The position numbers and the translations under genes are program-made. A DNA stretch of 64,000 nt, taken from Harmothoe impar. Lineage: Eukaryota > Annelida > Polychaeta > Phyllodocida > Polynoidae. Under the pieces are notes generated by a model, which saw only the letters and a program-made list of their open reading frames with translations, ran no database searches and had not been told where the DNA came from. This document shows positions 19,690 through 34,100 of the stretch, in pieces (the stretch's first letter is position 1; each line of letters begins with the position of its first letter). The stretch spans positions 4,216,001 to 4,280,000 of the forward strand of contig OX381710.1 of assembly GCA_947462335.1 (NCBI GenBank), in the 5' to 3' direction.

Positions 19690-22600
19690 TTGAATATAGC
19701 ACTTGTGAGTTACTGGTTAGGGCAGTATTCAAGAGGGAGAGTAGGAAGGATTTTAGGCAGGTCCCAAGCTATTGTATCGAACTTATGAGTCTCGATTCGT
19801 CTAACCCCCACTCCAACTAAACAGCCTACATACAAAAGCTGTAGGCATATACAACCACACACATGGCTTCACATGCTGGTGATTGCTAACAGCACCACTA
19901 AGGGCACTTTATAGTGATGGGTCTGCCCAAAAATACCCTTAACAGGACAGAGCTTACCATACCAATAGCCAGACTTGTTTCTAATGACAGAGCCCTCGCT
20001 AACAGCAGTTTCATCTCCAGTCCCCATCACATCTACAGGTGTTATTCTTGTGGGCAATGTCCTTATAGCCGCAGCCATCTCCTGATGAATCCTGGTACAT
20101 ACACACACACATTATCTATTTTGATGGCACCTCCCCACTCTAGCAGAATTATTCTCTTCATCTCTCCCAGGCCTCTCTTTCCTGCTGGTTGTATTCTCAT
20201 GTGGCAATGTCCTTTTAGCCTGGATGAGTCCACTGAGTTCACATAACTCATTTCAGCATCTTCTATATCACATAACAGCCCCACCAATACTCTGACTGCA
20301 TCTTCCCTATTTATAGATGTAGCCAGGTCTCACCCCCCCCTTTTGATCTCCCTGCCTCCCTCGCTCTGTCCCTCCTTTTTCTGCAACAATTCAGCAGCAA
20401 GACCCTTGTCACCTTAGTCTATCATCAGCCATGAGTCTAATGGACCACAAACAGCCTTGATATGTAGCCTTCTAAAGCTTGTGAGGGGCTAATCCTAATT
20501 TTTTACACTCAGGTGATGCAAAGCAAACCTAGGAAGGTACTGCGTATATACTCAGAGCTAGACCAGTGTGGCAGTGGGATATCATCTTTACTACACACAT
20601 CTGATGACTCTACTTAAAACACTTTTTAAGCTGCATGATTGATATGAAACATTGCTAATGTAAAGCCAATCTAATTATATATTGGTACTCTTAAATACAG
20701 AAATATAATGAAACGTGAAAGTGAACTGTTGACATTATCAAGTAAAGAACTGAAAGGTTTGGTTTTCCATCTTCTGACTACCAATCACATTCACCATTCT
20801 GTATAACATACTATTCCTTTAATGTTTATACTGGATGTATCAGTACTATGGAAAAAGCCCCTTTGATGGTAGACACTATACATTGTTCAAGGGTTATAGC
20901 TTTTGCATTGAAATAAACTACAGTTGTATGATGCTACCAGGCTCTTGCAATCAGACAGAGTGGGGGAGTCTAAGTAAACAGTTTGTAGTGGCTCTAAAAA
21001 GCCATATCCCTTTATGAGCACAGAACAGAAGCTATTTATACTCCCAAACAAGATTAAACCAAGATGACAAAGAATGGGTCTCTAACTAAAATGCTCATGT
21101 TGTTGACACTGACACAAGGCCTTGTCCCACCCCCTACTGCAGCATGAAAGTAAAACTGTACAAACAAGGAAATCTCTGATGGTTCCAGATATACTGTTTT
21201 ATGATCAGTGTGTTATATCTGTTGTCATTGTGAACCATAAATACAATCTTGGGAAGGCTTTGGAATTGGCAAACTCCTGAAAGATTAAGTAACGCATGGA
21301 TGAAGGACTGGTGATCAGTGTTGCATTGCTGCATCATGATGTCGAAGGTCATAGCACAATTACGCGATAGGCCGCCCTTATATGGTGTTAGGTTTAACTT
21401 ACAGTACAGCTTCTAGTAGGAGGAGGGGGGGGGGGTTGGTTGTGGGGCTTATACCACAGACAATTGATGGAGGATCCTTGTGTAGAATTGGAAATGACTC
21501 AGTGTATCCCATCACAGACTCAGTTGCATTAACTAGGCTACCATTAAAGGCTCTCCCTCTCCTGTTGCAGTGGCGAGTTGGGGCGAAGGTTCACATGGCT
21601 CATCCACCATGTAGACAAAAGATCCTTGTGTAAACTTGCTGTGCATGAGATTACTCGGTCAACCTCCATGCCGACTTTCAAATCTCACTCTCCTGCAGTT
21701 TCTTTCAAGGGGTTGGTTTGTGTTATCTGACACAGGCAACTAATGGGAAAAAAGCATCATTCCTTTGTGAAATGTTGCAGTCTGTAACAATTAGATGACT
21801 TGGCGTGTCCCCCTCCCCATGCCCAGGCTGCAGCATGTTGGGTTTAAGGGGTTTAGAGGGTTCGGAATTCAATCCAAGATCAATAAAAGGGTACCAAAGG
21901 AAAATGACTTGAAACAAAAGGATACACCTGCGGGGAATTCTGCTCAGATTGTAGTTTGTGCTGACACAATTCTAGCATGGTCCTCACTATTCGACATTGG
22001 TACATGTTAAGAACATGACGCTGGTGAAGCATAGACCTTGCATGTTTGTACTATTTGCCTTTTGGAAGAATGATGGAGATGTAGACAGATAAGGAAGGAT
22101 TCATAGGGATTAGCTGGGCTGGGGATTCAACTGCGAAAGACGTACTAAAAGAATAGAACTGAAACCAGAATAGATTTAGGTTGAGGGTAGAAGCATATCT
22201 GATAGATATGAAATCAGTGCTGAGGGTTTTTGGGTGAAATTTGAGTCTAAATTCGAGGCATTTGTAATTTAGAACATGCTCCAGTTGTCAATGATAAAAG
22301 CAGTTGGGTTTTCTGAAATACCCTATTTCAGGGCATTTGACTAATTACGACATAGCTATGCACCAGTCAACACCCAACTTAAAATTCACTGGATCGCTTG
22401 ATTTGGGAAAGGTTTCCAGATAAAGCTGTCATTTAGTATTTCAAGGGCCAGCCGATGTCTTCACCAATAGGAAAACTTTAAGGATGGCCATGGTCTCATC
22501 ACCCATGTCCAGTTGTGGGTGTGAGTGGGATGAGCCTGCCCCTGCCCTAGCCCTGCTCGTCCTTGGTACCATGAGGTTTTGCCAATTGGCACACTCCATG

Positions 22601-25600
22601 ATTGGCATTGGAGGCAATAATTAAATCAGGACTCACTGACTATGCACCATCTGTCATACCAAACAAGGTGAACCTCAAGGTCCTGTCCTGGAACAGGCCC
22701 AGACATGCTATGCTTCATACTAAACATGTATGGAGAAAAAGTAAACATGCTACATTTGGCTAAACATGAACATAACATGTCATCAGGCCTTAAAATGACT
22801 CTTTTTATATTACACACATATTAGACTATAGCACAGGAATAACAATAGAAATAAAACACAGGGTTAAAATGTAGCATGAGATTCCTTCAGATGTTTTTCT
22901 TCAATAACATTGAGAGCACTATTGTCTGGAGAGTCTGGCTTCTTATCACTTGCAGAGTGCCACCAATTGTTTTCCCATCTCCATATAGCACCTTATTACT
23001 TCCTACTCTATGGTACTAAAACCACGCACACAAACACAAGCAGAGAGGGCCCTCCATAAGCCTCTATAGGGCACCCGTCTCTAACCCTCATTGAAAACTC
23101 TTTAATGAGAGAATAATGCATTAATGCATAATACTTAAATGTCTAGGGAGTAGCTAGCAGGTTCTATATTAGAGCATTATACTGTACAGAGAGGATCAAC
23201 CCTGTAAAATCAGTGTGAGGTATGGATGCAGCATTAGGAAGTAACTAACATGCATGCATCAAGCTGACAACAGGATATGGCACTATGCCATGCCTTAAGG
23301 GTTAAATCCTCAGCAGGGCACTATGCTATAATCCACACAGATAATCAACAAGTGGGCCTGCTTACCACGCCTGTACGTCATATTTCCACCCTGGAGGACA
23401 CACGGCTGAGGTACAGTGGTGGATAAACACTCCCATAATCCCACACCTCAGACACAACGTCACGAACACTGCCATGTCGAGTGAGGCGTATACGTCACTG
23501 ACAGCCATCTCTGCCACACAAAGTGGCTGAGGCCATCCCAGAATACCATTTAGGCAATGAAGGTGAGGGAGAGACCAAAAGATGGAAAAAGGGATTGTAG
23601 CAAGACTAATAAGGGTATAGATTTCACTTCAGTCTATTTATATGCAAAGCCTTCACTGGTAAGGCACTGAATTTGAGTTAATATTGAGGTGGACTTCACC
23701 TATTTTTGTACAAGAGGAAATAGAAGCCAGTGAAATGACACAGATAGAGCACTAAGGTGTTAAGTAAAAGCTGTAGAATGAAAAAAGAAATTGATACACA
23801 TAAACACAATCATGACCTCCCCTACCTTCCCTAGGCTATAAACAAATCCGCAAACCATGACCACCCTCACCACTCCCAGCCCAGTAGTAGGAACTGACCA
23901 CTAGACATCAAGTGCACGAAATGAATAGCCTTCCCTAAACAACTCAAATATGCAGTAGTAGAAGAGGAGGGGAGACAGAGGGGTCGGGGCAGCCATACCT
24001 CTTGTGGCAGTCATGGGGGGCTGCTCTAAGTGCAGGGAGGTGACTGACCTCAGTAATGCACTGAAGGTGGACAGATGCTGCTGGTAGTCTTTGCTTCAAA
24101 AGGACTATGCTGTTCTTAAAGGGTTAAGGTGCTAGCCTACAGGGGTGAGATGGGACATCAGCATGATTTAACACTATGGTAGTGTGGGAGTAGGGGCTGT
24201 ATGTACACAGGGAAGGGCAGTAGCTCCCCAGGGGGAATCTAGAGAAGAGGACCCCCAGAATTCTCAATGTAGGGTCTGGTTTACTGGCTAACGTGATATG
24301 TTTAGCTGAACAAACAAGGAGAGCGGTCACAGTTTAGAATAGATTACTCCCCCTCCCTTCAGGAGAGGAGTCAACATTTCCAACTCCCCACTTTGGGGTT
24401 GAAAATCATTTGTGACACAATGGTTACAAACAGAGGTACTCCATGGTAGCTCAGTGCCCCACCACTAGCTGTGGTAGGGGCTGTAGGCTCTACCCTCATT
24501 ATAGTGGTCAGATGGTCTCCAAGGGCCCCTGGAGCAGGGGGAGTGTGTGAATGGTGAGGGACAGACCTCCCAGGTAAAGTGCTAGTCCTTGGGTCAATTG
24601 CTTTAAAACTTGGGGTCCTGAAGGTGACACAACTGTGTAGAGGACAGTTAATCATTTAAGTGGAAGAGTGAAAGCCATCCTGCAGTCATCATCGAAAATG
24701 ATGGGGCCAATACCTAATTTATCTGGTGAGGATTTGAGAAATGTAAAGAACCATTTTACACTTTGAAGTCTGCACTATTTATAAAAGCCAGATGAAAGAT
24801 CTTCCCATGTTTACTTACTCGTTTTGGTACTTCAGTGAAATACAGGCAAGATGAGGTGGCTAATTTTTGCATGTAATACTTTTTACTAAAATGAAATAGT
24901 TCAAAACCTAAAAAAAAGTCAAAATTGAGGAGACATTGGAGTAAAGATGATTTGCATTACTTCCTACAGAAAGAAAAACATAATTATAATAAACTTTACC
25001 CTGATCTGAGACACAGAATAATGTCTCTAAGGAGCAACATCATGATTACTTAGTGCAATTACACTGTAAGATAAAACATAAATGTCAAAATGGCAGGAAG
25101 AAGTCCGCCATCTGTCTCTTACATAGGGTTAGTCCCCTTAATTATCAGCAGAGATCTGACAGGCACACCATCATTAAAAACAACCTACTGTCTGTCATAT
25201 GTCTACCTGGTTTTCCTCACACTGTCATGTATAGCCACAAGTGAACTCCTGGCATATAAAGAAACTGGATTGAGGTAGAAAAAGGACATATATATGTAAA
25301 CCATTTCACAACAACATAGTGCTGTAATGCACTGCAGTCTTTCGCCAGCAATGCAGGAAGTGTAAGTAGCTGACCTTTATCCATTAATACATCCTGCTGA
25401 CCTGTAGTCTTGATACCCTAGGCATTCCAAACGGTGAGCCTAAACAGCTGACAAGCAGGCAGGAAATGAGATAAGTTATCTACTGTATTACAAGGAAATA
25501 CAACGTATTTAAATATCATGTAGTTGGATAAACAGAGAGTGTGATGGGGGCTGAGAGAAAGCAATATAGATCTTTACGCAAAGACATGGCGTGAAGGGAG

Positions 25601-28140
25601 GGAAGGAGGGAAGAAGGGGGGAAAAGAGAGATCAGTAACAGAAAAGTAAGAACAACTTTAGAAAAACAGCATTCAAAATAAATCCCTATCATGATAATTA
25701 GAATAAGGTGTATTAGAGAACTAAACTATATTAGAACAATTTTAGGCTACAACCTCTATACCCACAACCATAGGGGCAATAGGAATACTCATCGAGCTGT
25801 ATAAGTTCTTTTCCTATGCAGTATAAATAAACGGGAATAGTATATTTATACTTTCTCATACCAAAAAAAATAACAGGGTCCTCTGATACAGAAGGCTGAA
25901 TACTGGGTGCCTGTCCCCAGCATCACACAGTACTGGCATATTGGTCAGACCAGCACACAATCTAATGGCTGTTATCTGGTGGCTATTCATCCACTGACAC
26001 CTCCCCTGTAAGGGGTGTATCAGGGTATACACTACACCCGCCATCATAGTCCTACCCTACACTCCACTCCATAGTGACCTGAATAGAACTGCATTCAGAA
26101 CTAAGCAAGGCTTTGCAGTTGGGATCATTGAAAGGGTGGTATATTCAGGATCCCTGAAAATGGAAGAAAAAGGAAGAGACTGCCTTTCAGTCTGGCTGTA
26201 CTCATAACCTTTCACAACCGCTGCTCAAAAGCTCCTTGCATGTGTGTGGCCAATCTAAAGGATTCCCTTGGCTAAGAAGCCATCTACTACTCCCGGGAGA
26301 GCAATGTGGCATCACTTTCTTTCTAAGTGCGAAGACTTGAGGTGCGTGTTGCAGTGGCTATGGGCACTCATCACTGCCTCTTAGGTCTTCTCTACAATGC
26401 CCTTGTCTGTTGTGTTTCAAGCTAGGTCTTGTAGTAGGGAAGCTAATGAGGCTAAGAACTACAATTTGGATGAGCTAGTAGACAGTTGTACACAGACTAC
26501 CCCTTAACACCATTTAAACAAAAAAACTAAGAGAATAATGCCTTGAAGCGTTAAGATATGTTATATTTTCATGTTGTAATTTTTAGAGATAAGAAATATT
26601 TCCAATCCCTTATGAATCCAACCAAATGGATTTGAAAATTGCATCAACAGCAAAGCCTTGGTCAATTCTAGATTATCAGAAAGACTTTTTCTACCATCTA
26701 GTTATTGGTTTGGGGACGTATGCTAAAATCAGAGTGTCCTGGTGTTTATGATACTGAATGAGAGCAAAGAATAATTACAAAGACATCCCCGACATCTGCT
26801 TAGTTAGAAAATAAGGTTGGGTTTGATTTGAGACCAAGGTACTGTAGATGGCAGAGGAGTTTATCCTGTGGGGGTGAGGTCATATAATAAGGATGTGGAT
26901 CTAAGGGCACAGGATCAGTACTGACAGGAAGGAAATGAGAATTCTCTGGGATCTGTTAGCTGAGGTTAAGAGGTGAATGGGGAGAAGATTGGGATGAGAC
27001 AAAAAGACAAAGGTTTGTGATAAATTGGTAAAGGGAAGGTTAAAGATGGAATTGATAAGAGGGGTATTTACAGAGAAAATCAATTTACAAGCTAAGGGTC
27101 GAGCAATGAATGGCATGTTTCACAAATGCTTGAGGATTATTACAAACAGTTTAGGGAGTAGAGTTATCCCTTAAAGACTGAAGTTATCATCGAGAGTGAC
27201 TGTAAAGACAAAACCAGTGTGATTAATAACAGATGGACAGGAAAGTAATGAGGTGATATAAATTTGGGAGGGATATGGTGTGTGACAAGGGAGCCTACCC
27301 TTAGGTTGAATGCGGGCGAGGTCTGGATGGGTTGGAGGGGAGCTGTTAGTGAGAAACAATAGCCGTGGTGGTGCTCAGGTGTTGGTGCTGCTGACATCAG
27401 GTGTACACTCAGCCTACCACGTGCCATCTAACCCCTTAAGGGGGCCATGCTCCAACCCCTTCTTTAGCAGTTCTCTTTAGGTCATATCAGTTAAAGGCAA
27501 AAAATCTCAGTACCCCTCCATCAACAGTCGGGCTGGAGTCAGGACAGGTACTATAAATAGGGGTGCTGGGGATTTAAGGATACCCATGATCTAACAATCA
27601 TATAAGCATGTTTTACAAAGTATTGTACTACCAATTTCCAACTGGCAATTGCACAGTTAAGGCTATTCAGATTAAGTAGACTATATAAAATACCCTTATC
27701 CCTATTCCTCTGTAATTGTAGTCTATTCCCACAGTGCATGCTCATCTACACATGATTCATTTTCGGTAGTTTGCACACATATGCAATGCCACAGGTGAGA
27801 AGAGCAGGCAGTCAGTGGTTAAAAACATAGTAAAGTGCTCCGGTAGGAAGGCCAGGGTGTTCTGGAGTAGGGGAGGTGGATGGGGGAGTAGACAGGGGCA
27901 GTGGTTACTTAGGAGCTATAATGACCTGAAATGGAAACTTGGCAAATGTCTCTGCAAGTAATAGGAGGCCACAATTTGGAACTAGCCAAGGACACATTCA
28001 TAGGGAGACCAGGCGGAGGAGGTATGAACAGTATGTGACATGAAAAAGAGTGTGAGTTTAGCTTACCAATGGGTGCCACTGAGGATGTCTCTATGTCATA
28101 CAAGAACTGCTTGCAGGTTGGTATTTAAGGAGTGGACTGC
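19690..28140 (+). repeat. Macro-repeat unit 1
   Basis: This is the first unit of a degenerate head-to-tail array. The start is recognised by GAGAGTAGGAAGGA (19736), GGCTTCACATGCTGGTGATT (19865) and GCTAACAGCACCACTA. Its body aligns with unit 2 at an offset near 9087 for 21.4-22.8 kb, drifting to about 9430 by 25 kb because of indels. Unit 1 lacks a segment of about 370 bp that unit 2 has at 33050-33440. The small frames it shares with other units (for example 21795-22010) have no coding signature beyond shared ancestry. No autonomous transposon protein is visible. Confidence 0.75.
25905..26200 (+). repeat. R1 repeat in macro-unit 1
   Basis: The copy shows GTCAGACCAGCACACAATCT, GGTGGCTATTCATCCACTGA, GTAAGGGGTGTATCAGGGTA and GAACTGCATTCAGA in the standard order. 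It occupies the same relative position as the copies in units 2 to 4. Confidence 0.8.
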
Positions 28141-31100
28141 TTAAAGGCACACTTAACACATCTTAAATTCTGAGTTAATGCCCTTTAAATATGCTTTAAA
28201 ATCATTATGACCTTTCCATGATATTCACATTTCATTTTTTTGAACTAAAATTTCTTAAAGAGTCACTTTAAACCATAAACATTTGAATGGTTATGTAATT
28301 CTGTGATTTAATCGAATGATAGTATTCTTGTGTATATCTAATGCTTATTTGAATCTCACTGAATACTTGTTGAGGAGAGTAGGAAGGAATTTTAGCAGAT
28401 GAGGCAGGACCCAAGACCTGATTCGTACAACTCCCACTCCAAGTTGACACCTTACACACAAAACATGTACACCTACACACCCACACATACACGGCTTCAC
28501 ATGCTGGTGATTGCTGTATACTTACCCACACACACACCCATGGATAATTATGGCTTTACTCACTGGTAAATGCTAACAGCACCACTAGGGGCACTTCACG
28601 GTGATGAGTCTGCCCCAATCTTCCCTGAAACTGGGAGTCCTCACCTTACCAACAGCCAGACTTGTTTATAATGACGGCGCCCACTCTACTAGCAGTTTCA
28701 TTTCCACTACCCGTCCCCTCTACAGGTGTTATTTCTTGGTGGTAATGACCTCATGGCTGCACTCATATCTCCTGATGAATCTTGCCACAAGCACACACTA
28801 CATCTATTATAACAGCACATCCCCACTCTAGCAGAATTATTCTCTTTGTCTCTCCCAGGCCCCTCCTTCCTGATAGTTGTATTCCCATGTGGCAATGTAC
28901 TTTAGCCTTGATGAGTCTGCTGAGTTCACATGACTCATTTAAGCATGTTCTGTATCATATTAGAGCCCCACCAATACTCTGACTGCATCATCCCTGTACA
29001 CAAAACCAATTGTCCCCCCCCCCTTTTTGCTCTCCCTGCCTCCCTTGCTCCATACCTCCTTGTTCTGGCACAATCCAGCAGCAAGACCTTTGTCACGTTT
29101 GTGTACTATCAGCCATGAGTCTAATCAACCACAAACAACCTTGATAGGTAGCCTCCTAAAGCCTTCTGAGGTGCTGGCCCTAATTTTTGACATTGAGGTG
29201 ACGCAAAGCCAACTTAGAAAGGTACTGCGTATATACAAAGACCATTTCTAGTGTGGCAGCGCTCCATTACACACATCTGATGATTTTACTTAGAACACAT
29301 TTTAAGCTGCATGATTAATTGGCAACATTGTTAATGTTCCTCATAGTAAAGCAAATGATGGTTTTTATATCGAAAATGAGCATTAAGAACAATTAATTAA
29401 TAAGTAAGATTCCCTTTTAACTCACCAGTCTGTCTTTTACCTAATGACAATTACGAATTGACAATCTGGATCACTCCTCCAACAAGTCATCTAATCATAT
29501 GTTAGCACTCCTAAAATACAGAAGTATAATGAAACATAAAGTGAACTATTGACATTATCATTGAAGTAGAATACTAAAATGTGTCATTTAAACTAAAATT
29601 CTCATTTGCAATTGTGTATGCTAACATACTATTCCTTGAGTGTTTATACTTGAAGTATCAGAACTATGGGATAAGCCCTTTTGTGTGGAAGACACTATAA
29701 ATTGCTCAAATATCATAACTATTGAAGTGAAATAGATTCAGGTTGTATGATGTTCCAGACTCTGAGATTAGACAGAGAGGGGGAGTCTAAGTAAACAGTT
29801 GGTAGTGACTCTAAAAAGCCATATCCCTTTATGAACCCAGAACAAAAGCTATCTATACTCCAGAACAAGATTAAACCATGATGACAAAGAATAGGTCTCT
29901 TTCTAAACTGGTCCTGTTGTTGACACAAGGCCTTGTTCTACCCCCTACTGCAGGATGGAATTAAAGTTGTACAAACAAGGATATACCAGATACACTGTTT
30001 TATACACTGTTTCATCTGGAAGCATGAATGCAGGCCCGGAGAGTTTTTTTTAGGATTAACTCTCAAAAGCTAGGGTGATGCAAGGATGCAGTGCTAGCAA
30101 TTAAACTCACCAGGTTGCATTTGTGCATCATGATTTTAAAGGGTATGGCAATGTGACCCTCTAATGGGGATAGGATCATAATCTGCCTTATACTATTTGT
30201 AGGTACAGTACCTTATTGCAAGCCTCAGTTGTACAGTTATGATTCCAAACTACATGGTAGAACTGCCTCCTGGTTAGCCCTCCACCTTCCTGCTCTATCC
30301 ATATGAAACTCTTAAAGATGGCATATTGTGTTAAAACATTTGTCAAAACACAGCGCAATGGCATATCAAACTAAATCTTTCTAGGCCAACAGATATGGAT
30401 GATGCTATATACATACCAGGAATGATTGCAAACATGATGATGGCTAATTGCATAGTCAAAGTATGCATTTAACAGGTCTCCTTCTCCCGTCACATCTTCT
30501 AGTTGGGGGAGGGGGGTGAGTGTTGGGCTCATACCACACACAATAAATGGAGGTAAAAGATCGTTGTGTAGAATTAGGTCTGACTCAGTGTATCCCATCA
30601 CAGACTCAGTTGCATTAACTAGGCTACCATTAAAGGCTCTCCCTCTCCTGTTGCAGTGGTGAGTTGGGGCAAAGGTTCACATGGCACATCCCCCAGGAAG
30701 ACAAAGGATCCTTGTGTAAACTTGCTGTGTATGAGATTACTCAGTCAACCTCCATGCCAACTTTTAAATCTCCTGCAGTATCTTTCAAGGGGGGGGGGGA
30801 GGGTCTGTGTTATCTGACACAGGCAACTAATAGGAAAAAAGCATCATTCCTTTGTGAAATGTTGCAGTCTGTAACAATTAGATGACTTGGGGTGTCCCCC
30901 TCCCCATGCCTGGGCTGCAGCATGTTGGGTTTAAGGGGTTTAGAGGGTTCGGAATTCAATCCAAGATCAATAAAAGGGTACCAAAGGAAAATGACTTGAA
31001 ACAAAAGGATACACCTGCGGGGAATTCTGCTCAGATTGCAGTTTGTGCTGACACAATTCTAGCATGGTCCTCACTATTCGACATTGGTACATGTTAAGAA

Positions 31101-34100
31101 CATGACGCTGGTGAAGCATAGACCTTGCATGCTAGCACTATTTGCCTTTTGGAAGAATGATGGAGATGTAGACAGATAAGGAAGAATTCATAGGGATTAG
31201 CGGGGCTGGGGATTCAACTGCGAAAGACGTACTGAAAGAATAGAACTGAAACCAGAATAGATTTAGGTTGAGGGTAGAAGCATAGCTGATATATATGAAA
31301 TCAGTGCTGAGGGTTTTCGGGTGAAATTTGAGTCTAAATTCGAGGCATTTGTAATTTAGAACATGCTCCGGTCGTCAATGATAAAAGCAGTTGGGTCTTC
31401 TGAAATACCCTATTTGAGGGCATTTGACTAATTAAGACATAGCTATGCACCAGTCAACACCCAACTTAAAATTCACTGGATCGCTTGATTTGGGAAAGGT
31501 TTCCAGATAAAGCTGTCATTTAGTATTTCAAGGGCCAGCCAATGTCTTCACCCATAGGAAAACTTTAAGGATGGCTATGGTCTCAGCACCCATGTCCAAT
31601 TGTGGGTGTGAGCGGGATGATCCTGCCCCTGCCACAGCCTCTGCTTGTCCTTGGAACCATGAGGTCTGCCACTTGGCACACTCCATGATTGGCATTGGAG
31701 GCAATAATCAAGTCAGGACTCATTGACTCTGCACCATCTGTCATACCCCTCAAGGTGAACCTCAAGCTCCTCTGTCTTAACAACCTGTCCTGGAACTGGC
31801 CCAAACATGCTATGCACCATACTAAACATGTAAGGAGGAAATGTCAACATGCTCCATTTGGCTAAACATGAACATAACATGTCCTCAGGCTTTAAAATTA
31901 CTCTTTTTATACTACACACATATTAGACTATACCAACATAGCACAGGAGTAACAATAAAAATAAAACACAGGGTTAAAGATCAGATTCCTTCAGATCTTT
32001 TTCTTGAAGACAATTGAGAGCACTATTATCTGGAGGGTCTGGCTTCTTATCTCATGCAGAGTGCCACCAATTGTATTCCCATCTCCATATAGTACCTTAT
32101 TACTCTCTACTCTATGCTTCTTAGACCCATTATACACACACAAACAAACAGGGCCCTCCATAAGCCTCTATAGGGCTTGCCTCCCTAACCCTCACTGACA
32201 GCTCCTTAATGATAGCATGGTGCCTTCTTGTTAACTACTCATGAAAGATGTGCAAATGCTACTAGCTGGTGCTCTGTTGGAGCAACATGCTGTGCAGTTG
32301 GGAGTAGATCAATGCCTTGAATGCAGCCCTGGTGAGTTACTCATATTCACACATCAAGCCAATTACAGAGTATGGCACTATCCTGTTCCCTAAGCTGCCA
32401 CGTCATGTGAGGAGTATACGTCACTGAAACTCATCTCTGCCACAAGAAGTGGCTATGGCCACCCGGGAATATCATTTAGGTATTGAAGGTGAGGCAGAAA
32501 CCAAAAGGTGGAAAGGGCAAATATCTTTGTTAAAGCAGGATCATAGCATGACTAATAAGGGCATGGTTTATCTTTCAGTCCAGTCTATTTATGTGTAAAG
32601 CATTCATTTCTAAGGGTACTGGATCTGCATATATATTATCAAGGTGGGCTTTATCCGTTTGTACAACAGGAAATAGAATTACAGCTGGTCAAATGACACA
32701 GATATAGCACTAAGGTGTTAAGTAAAGACTGCAGCATAAAAATACTATCTTACACACATAAACACAATCATGACCTCCCCTCCCATACATGGCTTTAAAG
32801 AAATCCTCAAATCATGGCCTTCTTGACCAGCCCCAGCCCCAGGGGTAGGAACTGATCACTAGAGGTCAACTGCACAGCATGAATAGCCATCCCTGAACAA
32901 CTCAAATATGCAGTTGTAGAAGAGGAGGGGAGACAGAGGGGTCGGGGCAGCCATACCTCTTGTGGCAGTCACAGGGGGCTGCTCTAAGTACAGGGAGGTG
33001 ACTGACCTCAGTAATGTACTGAAGGTGGACTGAGGATGCTGCTGGTATTCTTTCCTTTAACACTGTGAGGGCCACATAATGTTTTAATCTTAATCAATGT
33101 TTCCATCAGATTAACAAATAAATACCACCTACAAATGTTCTCGGGCAATAGTATGGTATTCCGTCTAGTATAGTATGCCGTTTATTATCCTAAGTGAATT
33201 ACAGAGGCAGCGGGCCCATATTATGTAACACCCAGCACAACTAATGATAAGTGTCATTTTATTTGTCTGATGATAAGCGCTATTTTCGCTTTGTTGATTT
33301 TGATTCGAGTCTAGGGAACTGTATTCCATGAACTAAGTCTGGTTAGTCTGTCTTGCAGTCTCAACAGAAAATCAATCTACCTCTGCATGTTGCATATCCG
33401 ATAGAAAGCAACATGGAAAGTCACAAGGAACATTCCATCAAAAGGACTATGCTGTTCTTAAAGGGTTAAGGTGCTAGCCTACAGGGGGAAGATGGGACAT
33501 CAACATAGATTAATACTGTGGTAGTGTGGGAGCAGGGGCTGTATGTACACAGGGTAGGGCAGTAGCTCCCCAGGGGGGGAGCTATAGTAGAGGACTCCCA
33601 GAATTCTCAATGTAGGGTCTGGTTTACTGCCTAACGTGATATGTTTAGCTGAACAAACAAGGAGAGTGGTCACAGTTGAGAATAGATTACTCCCCCTCCC
33701 TTCAGGATAGGAGTCAACATTTCCAGCTCCCCACTTGAAAATCTTTTGTGACACAATGGTTACAACAAGAGGTACTCCATGGTTGCTCAGTGACCCACCA
33801 CTAGCTGTGGTAGGGGCTGTAGGTTCTACCCTCATTATAGTGGTCAGATGGTCTCCAAGGGCCTCTGGAGCAGAGGGAGTGTGTGAATGGTGAGGGACAG
33901 ACCTCCCAGGTAAAGTGTTAGTCCTTGGGTCAATTGCTTTAAAACTTGGGGTCCTGAAGGAGGTAGTAGGGGGCAGGGGGTTGTTAACTCAGATCACAAA
34001 TCACAGGTGACACAACTGTGTAGAGGACAGTTTATCATTAAAGTGGAAGAGTGAAAGCCATCGTGCAGTCACCATGGAAAATGAAGGGGCCAATACCTAA

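Noticed and set aside
21795..22010. 71-codon frame shared with 30882-31097 (AQIVVCADTI, faintly like a Maf/ASMTL motif)
   Set aside because: The frame has only a short local resemblance, no continuing exon, no conservation in unit 3, and the near-identity extends equally into non-coding flanks.
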